Below, in pieces: positions 45,916-58,200 of a stretch of DNA of 64,000 nt (within the stretch, counting starts at the first letter, position 1; every line of letters begins with the position of its first letter). The stretch covers positions 11,074,561-11,138,560 of the forward strand of contig JAKZAP010000003.1 of the NCBI GenBank assembly GCA_023053575.1, in the 5' to 3' direction. The position numbers and the translations under genes were made by a program. The DNA comes from Branchinecta lynchi. Its lineage: Eukaryota > Arthropoda > Branchiopoda > Anostraca > Branchinectidae. The notes beneath the pieces were generated by a model that was given only the letters and a program-made list of their open reading frames with translations, ran no database searches and was not told the origin of the DNA.

Positions 45916-46369
45916 GATGTCTAAGACGAATTTTAAACATCGCTTTCTAACAGTCAGTTTATTTCTGTCGGAACCTTTTGGCATTCTGGATATCCTCAGA
46001 TTACAAAATATTCGGTTGCTTATCAGAGTACCCTGGTGGTGGATTTTGTATGCTGTTGCGCTTATCAGCAATTTGAGTAGACTGAGACAATTAAATTTAA
46101 ACAGACAAGTTCGTAAATATAATATTGACGAGGCGAATTGTCAGAAAAAGTGCGAGCAGTGACGGATTTTGACTGTGATGCAGTGACTGACGCGTGGAAG
46201 ACCTGACTTTGCTCAAGGACCCGGCGCGACTAAGTGTCAGTGCAACCTACTTCCATAACTGCATTCCTAAGCCCAGAGACTCAGATTTCACTTGTTACAT
46301 TCTAAGCCTGCTAACGATACCTCAGTAATCTTTTCACTTCCCACGATTCACCATTTCATGCGCATTATG

Positions 46370-46600
46370 CTCTCGTCGAGTGTTCGCTTGTCATGCTACA
46401 GTGATGCGTAAAACCGGTTATCTGAATTTTGCTTTGCTAGAAGTCGATGGACCGTGGACAAAGCTTTAAATAGCCAAACCCGTGGATAATTTGTTAAAAG
46501 CAGAACCTAGTTTTACTATATTCAAATAGTTTTGAATATTGGAACATAAACTGTAAATAGTGCGAGCTGTGCTTTAAATGAGTTAAAGCAAAAGCATTCT
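46370..46600 (-). repeat. Family H dispersed repeat, copy 2 (minus)
   Basis: This is a diverged reverse complement of 9115-9340. It shares TGATGCGTAAAA, CTAGAAG and CCGTGGATAATTTGTTAAAA. The class is unknown. Confidence 0.6.
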
Positions 46601-46617
46601 AGCTTTTGCAATGGATA

Positions 46618-46904
46618 ATGCCCGGGCCCCACTATAGTCACACCTAGTAATAACACCGGTAATAAGGCCGTCTTACGGTCGAAATTGGGAAGAAAAGACG
46701 TTGAAAAGTTAGACTGTCGAGATGGAAAAATCCATCTCCGCCATTTTGAAACGTATCTTTGAAGTGTTTAGACCAATCACGATGGTGGTAAAATATCTTG
46801 AATTTCTTCGTTCCAGGTGTGACCAGGATGAAACGTAAGAGTGGGTAATAACTAAATTAAAGAACCAAATTACGTACAGATGTGACTGAATGTGGCCCGG
46901 GCAT
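46618..46904. mobile_element. MITE, 287 bp, GC-rich inverted ends
   Basis: ATGCCCGGGCC at the left and GGCCCGGGCAT at the right are perfect inverted repeats. Similarity continues imperfectly inward (ACTATAGTCAC versus GTGACTGAATGT). The target duplication is unclear and there is no coding sequence. Confidence 0.75.
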
Positions 46905-46980
46905 AAAGCATCCCCACCAAAGTCGTTAGTTTAAAACCCGGAAAATAGACTTTACATGTAGTGAACGGAACGATAAAAGG

Positions 46981-47040
46981 GCTCCTCGTGCGGGATTTGA
47001 ACCCACAACCTTTGGCTTACAAGGCCACTGAGCTATCATA
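46981..47040 (-). pseudogene. tRNA-Thr(UGU)-like relic
   Basis: The minus strand reads an A-box-like TAGCTCAGTGG (47025-47035), an anticodon-loop-like CTTGTAA with TGT (47017-47023), a well-paired T arm GTGGGTTCAAATCCCGC with a B box (GGTTCAAATCC, 46993-47003), and the acceptor 3' strand GAGGAGC. About 10 bases are missing between the D loop and the anticodon stem, and the 5' acceptor strand does not pair. It is either a decayed tRNA gene or the head of a tRNA-derived SINE. Confidence 0.7.
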
Positions 47041-48057
47041 GTTTGCAACACATTGAAACATATCCCGCTGACGAAAAATTTGTCTAGGCAGTCCACATCC
47101 CCGTCTCGCTGGATTAGACAACATTACGTAAAAATATAATGTTGTATAGGCTTTACCGTAACAAATATAGTTTTAATTTCTGCTAAAAAGTCACCAAAAA
47201 GGTTTCTGTAAAGGGTGAATTTGATTTTCTGTTATTTGCGAATTATGTTGGCCGAGGTTAGGATTTAATGAAAGAAAATGTATAGTTATGTTCACATTAA
47301 CCAGTCCTGTCGATTGATGACAGCAACTTCGCTTTTTATATACAAGCGGCCGTTGAAATTCTTCTTTTATTCTTTACCAGCCCCGTCAGAGTAAAAAAAG
47401 GTTTGTTAGCTTATTTTCGATCTTGTATTTGAAGACTCGAAGTGGTTTCTCTAGCCAAAGTTCAGAAAAGTCCCAGAACTAGCAGCGTAGCAAGTTTATT
47501 TATTGACAACAGGCAATTGGTGTTGTTGCTGACCCGAAATATTTGAAATCATAAAGCTATCAATACTTGTAAACATCTTCTCACAAAACTCGTTAAAGGA
47601 CACCTGAATGAAGAGTACCAAGTATCATCCCTATCTGTATGACTTCCGTTAACATTGCCTGCAGAAAACCGAATCCAAATACGAGATATTGTTTCTAAGC
47701 TATGATTTTTGCTCCATTTTGCATCTGTCCTTATTTCAGTACCGAACAATTTTAGAAATGAACAAATGTCTTCAATCAACCCTTCTGCTGGAATATTTTT
47801 TAACCAGTTAAGCCCAAACATATCTAGAAGAAATTCAAATACGATCCGGCCATCCCTGTACGATGTTTGGATGAATTGCGCTTTTTGTCTTGGAGTCTGC
47901 ATGTGCAAACCTCCAGAAACGAACATCCCTACTTTGAAAACTTCACGCTCTGGAGAAGAATGCTGTCCGTGGCCATGTCTGTAAATGCATTCTCCATGGT
48001 GCGTTCAAGTATGGTTTCATTGTTCAGGTGTCCTTTAATAAATGATTCTCACCTAGC
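47041..48057. other. Intron sequence with antisense open frames, no recognised gene
   Basis: A 125-codon minus-strand frame (47549-47926) overlaps plus-strand frames at 47709-47984 and 47867-48088. I recognise no domain in any of them. Confidence 0.4.
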
Positions 48058-48062
48058 AAGGT

Positions 48063-48229
48063 CGTATCCAGGGGGGTTAGGGGGTTGACCCCCCCCCCCC
48101 CCCGAAACATGCAATAATACTCATTTTATAGGCTTTTCCCTCTACGTGTGCGACCTGCAGGCAAACCCCCCCCCCTCCGGAAGGCGACCCCCCCCCTCCC
48201 CGAAATAAATTCCTGGATACGGGCCTGTC
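48063..48229 (-). mobile_element. Family D short inverted-repeat element with poly-C runs
   Basis: The left end GTCGTATCCAGGGG and right end CCTGGATACGGGCC are inverted. Inside are a C run of about 16, GGCTTTTCCCTCTACGTGTG and further C-rich runs. It is in the same orientation as 11325-11455 and slightly longer, because a C-rich segment (AACCCCCCCCCCTCCGG / GGCGACCCCCCCC) is partly duplicated. Confidence 0.75.
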
Positions 48230-49130
48230 ACCTAGAGTTTCGTATTTTATTCGGTGAACCTTTAAATCTATTATAAAACTAGCGGCATTGTAATGACTCT
48301 GCCTTTCATTTCTTAGCAGTAAACCGACTCTTAGTTTCCGGTAAATTTGGGCGTGGGTCGAGAGCCTCCAGTATCACGATGACACGTCACAGAAGTTCAT
48401 TCAGCATGGGTTCTTCTGACAGAATCTGCTGTGCGGTAATGACGTAACCTTGTTTTGAGTATGCAGTGACGTGACAGTATACAATAGGCTACAATTGTTT
48501 CTGTGTAAAGGTCAGGATTTCAAACGTCTACAAACTAGCAGGAAAACATAGGTAATGTCGTGTGTGCTTCAAACTTCAGCCTTTTTTTTTCTTCCTCTCA
48601 GTAACATAAGTGTGGCTGGCACCTACTCCTCCCTTTCTACTTAATAGTTTTACTTCTTTACTACTTCTATCCTTAAAGTAACATTTTCTAAAAATATATA
48701 TATTTTTTAAATTTCTTCCATTACTCTTTACGGTGACTAAACCTAATAAAAACAAAATTCAGGGAAAAGCATTCAAAAAATCAACTTTAGCCTTACGTCC
48801 GTGTTGGGGTGTGAGAAAAAACATTTATTTGGTCGAAGAGCAAAAGGCAATGACAAATATTTGAAGGCAAGAGAAGCAGTTTCGGAGTTGACTGTCATAG
48901 TTACATTTTGTGGATCCACAATCTGGCAACCTTACACCGTCCCTCTGCCCATGTATGTATCGTCGCCAGCACGCGGTACAGTCTACCCAGTCACAGGAGA
49001 CAAGGGAAGCCGAAGTGTCTTCTATGGTAGTCATTCAGTGGGGTTGGAATCTTTCAAAACGACTGTTGAACGCGATGATTGGCTGGCTTCCTGATCCAAG
49101 AGCATTGCTGATGATGATGATGAAAATATA
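48230..49130. other. Intron sequence; possible retroelement 3' end near 49130
   Basis: An open frame at 48801-49094 (plus) matches no known protein. It runs towards GCTGATGATGATGATG, a short tandem tail of the kind that ends some LINEs. That is suggestive only. Confidence 0.3.
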
Positions 49131-49584
49131 CTTATGCACTAGACAAGAAAATTAAAAATTGCATTTATCTTTCGTTATAAAGGAGTAAACGCACAAGATC
49201 AGAAAAATAAACGTTGGTATTCGTGTCCGCAGGGATAGATAATTAAAACTTCAGAGAACGTCCAACAGCATTCCAAGCTACATTACCGCACCTCTACAGC
49301 ATTTTGCACGGTGTGAGAGTCGTGAGTTCTGGTCTTGTCGGTGATGACCCACATTTGCACCCTCTGTTATGTTTGGATACACGACTAGAGGTCCTGCAAT
49401 TCCCGCTAGATTTTTGGCACCATTATCAGTTTTGTACGAAAAAGTTGAGATTCGTTCAACTTATTCATGATAGGGCAGAAACAACGGCATGGAAAACCTG
49501 ATAGTTTGTCTGCACCGTTACCTAATACCTTTCAGCGTCTGTAACTCAAGCGGGCTTAGGTGTGTGCCGAGACGCGACAAAAGT

Positions 49585-50345
49585 GGTATTTATTTTGATT
49601 GATTGATTGAACTTTGTCGCCCGTAAAATTAGAACACGAGTGGAGAGTAATATAAGTAGAAGAAAAGAAGAAATTTGAAAAACTAAACGTCAAAAGCTAT
49701 ATTTATTATGATGGTTTCATTGAATCTTTTCCCGTAAAGTGGATTAAGAGGAGTAGGGAGTAATATGAACACAAGAAAAGAAGAAACTCGAAATACTAAA
49801 CGTCAAAAGGAATATTTGTTTAGATTGATTGGTGTTGCCCGTGAAATTGTTAATGCGAGGGAGTTATATAAACAGAAAAAAGAAGAAACTCGAGATATTG
49901 AACGTCAAATCGAAAATTTGTTTTGATTGATTCATTGAACTTTATGCCCGTAAAGGTAGGTTAACACGAGTGCGGAGGAATCTAAGTAGAAGAAAAGAAG
50001 AAACCAGAAATACTAAAGGTCAAAAGTCAAATCTTATTTTGATTGATTTGTTGAACTTTGAAATCGTAGCTTTGCATTGGTGTAGGGGCGGGTCGGGTTC
50101 GTTGATTGAAATTTTGCTAAAGCCCAAAGTAGGAGCCGGGGTCGTCGATAGTACTAAGCAAGTCTTACTAGTCGGAGCCTTTTCGTCAATGAGGGATAAC
50201 ATTAAAACAGGGCTCCTGTCTCAGAACAGGGATCCTGACTTAAGGAAGAAGAAAAGTAAAGAGTCCTACCCCTCCTCATTTTTCGGCGCAGCTAAATTTG
50301 GTTAACGAGAGTACGGAGTAATGTAAGTAGAAGAAAAGAATAAAC
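49585..50345 (+). repeat. Degenerate tandem array, ~115-bp unit
   Basis: TAGAAGAAAAGAAGAAA-like blocks occur near 49658, 49770, 49872, 49988 and 50328. Each lies amid TTGATTGATT-GAACTTT, CCCGTAAA and AAACGTCAAAAG. The spacing is about 102-116 bp for the first four, and then a ~230-bp unrelated segment intervenes. It is non-coding. Confidence 0.75.
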
Positions 50346-50452
50346 GCAAAAACACTACACCACAAGAGGCAACAGAAAGTAATTAGCCAACATCGTGATG
50401 GATTGCAATCCATAGCATCGCGTGAAGTCTACAAATAATTTATATTTATATA

Positions 50453-50962
50453 GAACGTGTCCGAAAGATTTTTTTTGTGCTGTAAACGCTGCATTTTCTT
50501 TCATTTCTTGTCTGAAAGCTGTTACCTTTTTTTCTTGTCTGACACATCTAGAATACCAAAATTTAAGTCAGGAAGAAGGAGAACAAGAATGAATTAGCTG
50601 TGTAAAGGTGACAAAATGGATCAGATACTGATGTCCAACCTTCTTATCTTCTCATCTTTCCTTTCTTCGTTGGCCATGATTGCCAGTTGTCTTAGAATTT
50701 GGAATGTTTGCCGAATGGTCAGTTGTCTTTTTGAGTCTGTTATGTTTGCCGCCAAAAACACTGAGAGAATGGCCGAACTCCCCAGTTTCTTCTTGAAAAT
50801 TCAGCATAAAATTTAGCATTCTTGCTGAATTTTTCGGTGAATCTTATGCTGAATTAATGCTGCATTAATTGAGCGAAAATTTAAGTCCGAAAGTTGAAAT
50901 GCTGCATAAAATAGCGAATTAATTCAGCATTTTCGTTCGTTTCGGAGCTTTCGGACACGTTC
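50453..50962. mobile_element. MITE, 510 bp, 15-bp inverted ends, upstream of the last exon
   Basis: GAACGTGTCCGAAAG (50453-50467) and CTTTCGGACACGTTC (50948-50962) are perfect inverted repeats flanked by TA-rich sequence. The interior from 50795 to 50930 is packed with AATTCAGCAT / ATGCTGAATT palindromes. The open frame at 50616-50816 lies entirely inside and is not considered a gene. A TA target site is possible, which would suit a Tc1/mariner-like element, but this is uncertain. Confidence 0.78.
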
Positions 50963-51176
50963 ATAGTTTAGTCCGAATGCGAGAAGGCTCATTGACGAGA
51001 CCAAAACAAGAGGTGACTCCTCTGTCTCTGTGCCATTTAGGGAGCCGGAGGAGGTTATATCATTATCTGAAATATGCCAGCCGCAGATTCCAGCGATCTT
51101 TTTTTGCGAAACAGATGAGTCGTGCCAGGAAAAAAAAAGTGTAACATTACTTGCAGAATTTCTCTCTGTCTTCCAG

Positions 51177-51242
51177 GCCACCTCGAACGAGACAAGGATA
51201 TCCATGGCAAACCAGAGAGCTGGCAAATTACTCAAATCCTAA
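51177..51242 (+). CDS. Snap25: SNAP-25 terminal coding exon with stop codon
   Basis: The last coding exon gives ATSNETRISMANQRAGKLLKS followed by TAA, completing the second SNARE helix at the usual C-terminus of the family. The acceptor is TCTGTCTTCCAG, phase 0, joining in frame to the exon ending at 41950. The motif SNE-RI--AN-RA--LL is the conserved C-terminal end of SNAP-25. The 21 residues bring the visible protein to 151 residues. The preceding intron is 9,226 bp. An open frame extends upstream from 51030 on this strand, but the splice site and homology support only the part from 51177. I found no AATAAA in the 876 bp between the stop and the gap, so the poly(A) site is either non-canonical or missing in the gap. 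Confidence 0.96.
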   Translation, partial: ATSNETRISMANQRAGKLLKS

Positions 51243-52118
51243 GGATGTTCGCTGCCTGGGCAATTCTTTCCCCTTATGCATTCCCTTTCGTGCTTTTAAG
51301 AAAAGATATGCGCCCTAGCACATAACTAGTCTTTCTGTTAACTTTAGTTCATGATATCATTTGTACATAAGTTAATCTTATTTGCTGCTAGGATAAGTTA
51401 TTGGCCGGGCTATGGTTTTAGTAGGCTTTTAATACGAGAATGTGCTAGAGTAGATATAGACTTGATGCAAATTTTGTTTGTCTCCGAAAACCAGTTCATT
51501 TATGTAGGATGGGTGTGCTAGCTATACTCCAGTCCTAGTTTGAAGGTGATTTAGTATGTACCGTTATAGGCGCCAGGTTATCGTGACACTTAATTTTCGT
51601 GACCGACAGTTATTTCGCAGTTCTCTGTATCCATGTGCATTTATCATCTGTCCGCCTATTTCAACAGTGTCAGAAGTTTAGAAAAATTCAACACATGGTT
51701 GAGCATCCTTGTTTTAAACCTTATGAGAATATATCTGTAATAACCCTTTCAAGTGCTTTTGCGAAAGCGTATATTTAAAAGGGTAGTAACAGATACTTTT
51801 ATCATAACACAATCATGTGTTGTGTATTATCAAACTTTTGAAAGTGAAGTCCCTGATTTTGTTTCAGTCTTTTTGTTTGGCTAGCAGCAGTTAAGTCTAA
51901 AGCTAGGGAATGTAAAGTTGAATGTAAAACTGCCATAGTTACTTTTTGATTAGCAAACGCTGTGGAGTTAACATACAGGGGCCAAAAAAGTACTAGATCC
52001 ACAGCTCTATAATTTTGTCGTTTGGTCGAACTGTTCCCGTCTACACCCACGACGTTAGATGTCACTGTCGTCCGCACCCAGCACCTTCAGTCGACCAGAA
52101 TATAAAGGATCAAGTACA
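51243..52118 (+). other. Probable Snap25 3' UTR and/or 3' flank up to the assembly gap
   Basis: This stretch follows the stop codon and ends at a run of Ns. It is not obviously composed of the repeat families found elsewhere in the window. I see no AATAAA hexamer on the + strand, and the extent of the 3' UTR cannot be set. Short open frames here (for example on the minus strand at 51802-52077) show no recognisable protein. Confidence 0.5.
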
Positions 52119-52218
52119 NNNNNNNNNNNNNNNNNNNNNNNNNNNNNNNNNNNNNNNNNNNNNNNNNNNNNNNNNNNNNNNNNNNNNNNNNNNNNNNNNN
52201 NNNNNNNNNNNNNNNNNN
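52119..52218. other. Assembly gap of exactly 100 Ns
   Basis: A run of 100 unknown bases, the round number commonly used for a scaffold gap of unknown length. The sequence directly to its right restarts at a position matching 33680, so the gap joins a contig that overlaps sequence already placed to the left. Confidence 0.99.
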
Positions 52219-55200
52219 GGCAATAGAGGGAGTCACTTCCTAGGGACTAACTGGACAGGAAACCACTAGAACACTTTTGTATGCTTTCAAAGGCGCCATT
52301 GGCGGGGAGTGGAAAGGGGCCGGAGGAGTACAAAATTGTCCATGTTGGTACTATTTTTTGCTCCTAAATGGGCTTGAAAAGGCAAATAAGAACATTAGTT
52401 GCGTCTTTGCAGGTATTGTATTGCAGGTATTTGCATGGTATCTGAGAAAAAGTCATCTCACTTTCATCATGGGGCCGAGCTAACGAGCTCCTATCCTGCC
52501 GGCAACAATAAAGATTGTTATGATGTGGATAATGTCGTAAACCACATTGGTCTGACAGATCAGAAAAAATTAACGAAGAAACCAAACCTTTTCAGTATAT
52601 TCGTTGGCCTTTACAAACCCCACTTTCGTTGGTTTCTTCGTTGATTTTTTTGTGATGTTATGAAGTGTTTTTTAAATTAAAGAACCTGGACCATCACCAA
52701 CAAAAGAGTCTAGGATTTTGGCAAATTGGCGGGAAAGGGGTTTGGCACTTGTGGTGTGATTAGGTATCTGTTTTTCTTTTTGGGTGACTTCTAAAAGCGT
52801 AAATTCGGCAATTTGTATCAGATACCACGGTGACTGCAGACACAACAAAATGCAGATCCAGTTACCATGATACCAGATACCATGGTATCCGCAAAAACGC
52901 AAACTACGCAGAATTACAATGAAAGAGACACCTTTTGTTTCAGTATCAATCCTATGCGACGGTTAAAACTCACGGCTGGTCACAGAAATTCCTTTTAAAG
53001 AATCTGAACATATGTTCTTTCGAATCTGAAGTAGAGTTTTTGTCCCAACCTTAACAGCGCGACATGTTGCTCTTTGTACCAAGGCTGGAATAGTTGGCGT
53101 TCTTAAACACGTTTTGAGTGCCTATTTCGAGCGCCATATTGCCCACCATCACCTCGAGTTGAAGACTCTTACTTGAAATGATCTTTTCACCATAAGATGG
53201 ACCAGAAATGTAGTTTTCGAAAATACCATTGCTGTCCACTTGAAATTAACGATTTTCTTGGTAGCGCTTATTGACTCTGTCTCAGCCTTCCTGCTCTCCG
53301 ACGCGGCAGCTGGGCGCAAAACATTTGAAACTGAACCCGCCGTGGTGAAAAACTGGGAAAACTAAGCAAAACAAGACCAAAGGTTTCGATGGGATCCCAA
53401 AAATCTCAATTCAAACAATTGGGTCATTTTTTTGCCATTCAGTCCTCGTCAGATTCCTTGAATATTTGTACTGTTAAAATAGAGTTCAAAAATGGATTTG
53501 CATGTCTTCTTGCCCGATACCGAATCTCTAATCGATTTCAAAAACAACTTTGAGATTCAACCAAATTTCCAGTTTCAGCCGAATTAATGATGCACCATTT
53601 GTCCAGTAAGAAAACTAAGTTCAGATATGGATTCAGCGTACCTCCTTACCCCCTCAATGAATATTTTATTAGCGTCTAAAACATACATGTTTTTACCGTA
53701 AATTCGAAATCCCTCCTCAGCCTCTAAAGATAAGAACTTGACCTGTACTTTACCAGTGAATCCTCATTGAACAACATCCTCGCTAGAACAACACTATTTC
53801 ATCGTTTGAACATTATATAAGATAAGATAAGATATTTATTACCTTAGAAGCCCAAGGGCCATGGCAATACAAACAAACGAAACACAATGACAAACTTATT
53901 TCTAACTACCACTAAAACTACAAAAACAATGATCTCTACCCACACATCGGGCAGAAGTAAGTACCAATTCTCCGTATCCGCCTACCCGTGTAACTCCTCT
54001 TATCTGCCAGCGGTCAAATATCAGCACGCATGCTAATTAATATTTTCAATTCCTCCCTATCGAAACCCGCTTCAAATAAGCACATTCACCCCATGTCCCT
54101 TACGCCTCTGTATAAAACCTTAGAGAGAGAACTCCTTCGACCTTGGATTACACAATTCTCTCCGAAGTCCACAGCTTAAACCAATCTTTGTCAGCCAAAA
54201 TTGTGCGCAGAGCTATAGCCTCGTGCGCAGAGCTATAATCATTTGAGAATAAAGGGGTAGGACCGCTACTGCCGAAAATTAGTCGACAAGTTTTGTGTCC
54301 GGTTTCACTGGATTCCGGGTGAACTACTTGTCCGGCAAGAAAATAACTTTCATATTTGGGTTCACCATGTCTCCTTACCCCTAAATCAACTATCTCGACA
54401 GCTTTTCAAAAATATTTGTTTTTGCCCCTTAATTTGAAACCCCCTCCCCCACCCCTAAATGTAGAGCCACAGAGCCCATCTACGAATTTGATCTTACCGT
54501 TGACGCAAAGAATCCTCACACCATATCAAATATCTCATTCCCTTCGAGAGTTATCGTGCTTACAGACAGACGAACATTTTGGCGATGTCATAGGTATCCC
54601 TCCACTTACGTTTTGGGATCCCAAGAAAAGAAGTCCAAAATAGAAGATAGATCTGATGGTCTACCATGTCTTCCAGTATGAAAAACGACAGTTTCAAGCT
54701 TCTCATATCCTTATGTGTGAAAGAGTTGTCAGCGGACGTTGAAGATTCTGGCAAAGTTTGCGTTGCGTGACTTGAAAACTCGACACGGCCGATAATTTGA
54801 TAATAGAAGCTTATAATTCCATAAGGGAGATAGGTATGCTATTAAGGCAGTGTAAGCAAGACTGAGTTGACTGTTGACTGAGTCCTTTAACTCAGTCAAT
54901 GCAATAACCGAACCCAATATTTATTTATTTATTTCAAATTATAGCCAACTGTAGTTTGCTAAAAAGAGCTTTGTGCCAGCGTTCGTTGAAATCTTGGATA
55001 AATGACGAATGTATTCCCTATAATATTTTGGCTTTTTTAACGTTTTATTTGAAGGGTCATTTCCTGACCATTACCTTATAATGTTATTTACAACGTACCT
55101 TGCAAAAACGACAAGTCTGGCAGTATAATCTTGTAAAAATTCGTTTCGTAATAAAGTATCTATTCCTGTGGAGACGCTTTCCAAGAAAGCTACAGTAGAA

Positions 55201-58200
55201 GTAAATCTGGCTTTGCTGTCGAACTCGCCAAGACTCTCCTTCGGATTATTCACTTTGAGTGGACGGGCTGTATAATCCAACACCTCTCGGAATCGGTAAT
55301 CCGTGTTGAGCCAAGTTCTGAGAACCATACCAAAGCTGGAGTTTGGAAGCTAAACTACTTTTGACTGAATTGCATAATTTGGAGCTTTATAGGATTAGAA
55401 AATAGAAGCAATTGACTAACGGCGTGATAAACTGCAACGACTATTTCTTCTCTTCATTGCATTTAAGACGAAAAAACGACCTCGCGATTGTTCTTTATTT
55501 TTAGAGTTTGATAATAATAATATAATTACAGCTCATTAAGGAAGTGAAACGCATACTGATAATAATAATTTATTCAACCTACTAGGGTCTATGATATTAT
55601 CACGGTCTAAAGCCGTTTTCGCAGTTACCGTGGTATCTGATACCAGGGTCAAAAGTGTTTTTTCAGTTATCGTGCTATCCGGCCAGTTATCGTGGTATCT
55701 GATATTCAAATACCACGGTCGACCGTGGTAATTGATCGTGGTATCTGAAAAGTCATCTCATTTTCATCAGATTTCGCAAATTGGTGAGAAAGAAATTTAG
55801 CACTTAGTGGTGTAACTGGATATCGGTTTTTATGGCACTTGCCCTTAGGCCAAGTGCCATATAGCGATCGCAATTTCTGTCCGTCCGTCGGTCTGTCGGT
55901 CTGTCCAGGTGTTGCTAGTTCGGGCACTTCCACATAAGCTAGAACGATAAAACTTGGCAGGCGTATCAGGGACCCCAAATGATTAAGTTGGAAATAGTCA
56001 CTTCCCCGATCCGAGCACCGTGGGGGGAGTGGAGGGAGGGGGAATCCGGAATCTTGAGGTATTTTTAACTTTTGAACGGGTGATCGGATCTCGATGAAAC
56101 TTGATATTTGAAACGACCTCATGCCTCAGACGACCCACTTAAAATCCGGACCGGATCCGGTGACTTTTGGGGGAAGCTGGAGGGGGCAACCGGAAATCTT
56201 GGGAAACGCTATGAGTGGAGGGATCGAGATGAAACTTGGTGGGAAGACACCTAGCAAACACTAGATACATCATTGACATAACCGAGCCGATTCGGGCACT
56301 GTGGGGGGAGTGGAGGGAGGGGGAATCCGGAATCTTGAGGTATTTATAACTTTTGAACGGGTGATCGGATCTCGTTGGAACTTGATATTTGGAAAGACCT
56401 CATGCCTCAGACGACCTACTTAAAATCCGGACCGGATCCGGTGACTTTTGGGGGAGCTGGAGGGGGCAACCGGAAATCTTGGGAAACGCTATGAGTGGAG
56501 GGATCGAGATGAAACTTGGTGGGAAGACACCTAGCAAACACTAGATACATCATTGACATAACCGAGCCGATTCGGGTACTGTGGGGGGGGGGAGTGGAGG
56601 GAGGGGGAATCCGGAATCTTGAGGTATTTATAACTTTTGAACGGGTGATCGGATCTCGATGGAACTTGATATTTGGAAAGACCTCATACCTCAGACGACC
56701 CACTTATAATCTGGACCGGATCCGGTGACTTTGGGGGGGGGGGCTGCAGGGGTCAACCGGAAATCTTGGGAAACGCTATGAGTGGAGGGATCGAGATGAA
56801 ACTTGGTGGAAGACACCTAGCAAACACTAGATACGTCATTGACATAACCGAGCCGATTCGGGCACTGTGGGGGGGGGAGTGGAGGGAGGGGGAATCCGGA
56901 ATCTTGAGGTATTTATAACTTTTGAACGGGTGATCGGATCTCGATGGAACTTGATATTTGGAAGACCTCATGCCTCAGACGACCCACTTAAAATCCGGAC
57001 CGGATCCGGTGACTTTTGGGGGGAGCTGGAGGAGGCAACCGGAAATCTTGGGAAATGCTATGAGTGGAGGGGTCGAGATGAAACTTGGTGGGAAGACACC
57101 TAGCAAACACTAGATACATCATTGACATGACCGAGCCGATTCGGGCACTGTCGGGGGAGTGGAGGGAGGGGGAATCCGGAATCTTGAGGTATTTATAACT
57201 TTTGAACGGGTGACCGGATCTCGATGAAACTTGATATTTGGAAAGACCTCATGCCTCAGACGACCCACTTAAAATCCGGACCGGATCCGGTGACTTTTGG
57301 GGGGAGCTGGAGGGGAGAACCGGAAATATTGGAAAACGCTATGAGATGAGGGATCGAGATGAAACTTGGTGGGAAGACACCTAGCAAACACTAGATAGAT
57401 CATTGACATAACCGAGCCGTGCTTACTCGTAACAAGTGCCATATGAGCTCGTAGCTCTTGTTCTTTTGGGATGACTTCGAGAAGTGCAATTTCGGCAATA
57501 GCCTTTTTGGGATCCCAGAACGTTAGTGGAGGGATATCTATGACATCGCAGAAGTTGTCCGTCTGTCCGTCCGTCCGTCTGTTAGCACGATAACTCTCGA
57601 AGGGGTTGAGATATTTTGATCAAACTTGGCATGAGGACTCTTTAGGTCAAGTTCGAAGATGGGCTATGTAGCTCTATTCTGGGGGAGGGGTTTGAAATTA
57701 AGGGTAACAAAATAAATTTTTTAAAAGCTAATGAAATAGTCGATTTAGGGGCAAGGAAATGTGCTTAGTCCGAAAACGAAAATTATTTTCTCGCCGAACA
57801 ACTATTTCGGCCGGAATCTGGCCAAAACCGGAGAATTTGTATAAAGTAAAAGTTATATTTAAATTGATAAGATGTTCGATTTGCGGGATAGTAGACATGC
57901 TGAATTCGCATATGACAATCATTTTATCACGGAACATATAGATCGCTCGGAATCCGACTGAAACCGGAAAATTTTTTAAAAGTAAAAGTTTAATCTGAAG
58001 TTGATTAGAGGTTGGGGTAAGGAGACATGCTGAATTCGTTTTTGAGCTTTATTTTCGGACAAGTAGTTCCGGAATTCCGCCAAAACCGGAAAACTGGCAG
58101 AAGTAAGGCAGGAAGTTTCGATCTGCTTCGTCAAAATAGATATGATTTAAAAGGGTAAACATACATGCTGAATCCATATCTGAACTTCGTGTTCTCATAT

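Noticed and set aside
51030..51242. The full 70-codon frame as a separate gene
   Set aside because: Only the part from 51177 matches SNAP-25 and it follows a strong acceptor. The upstream part is intron.
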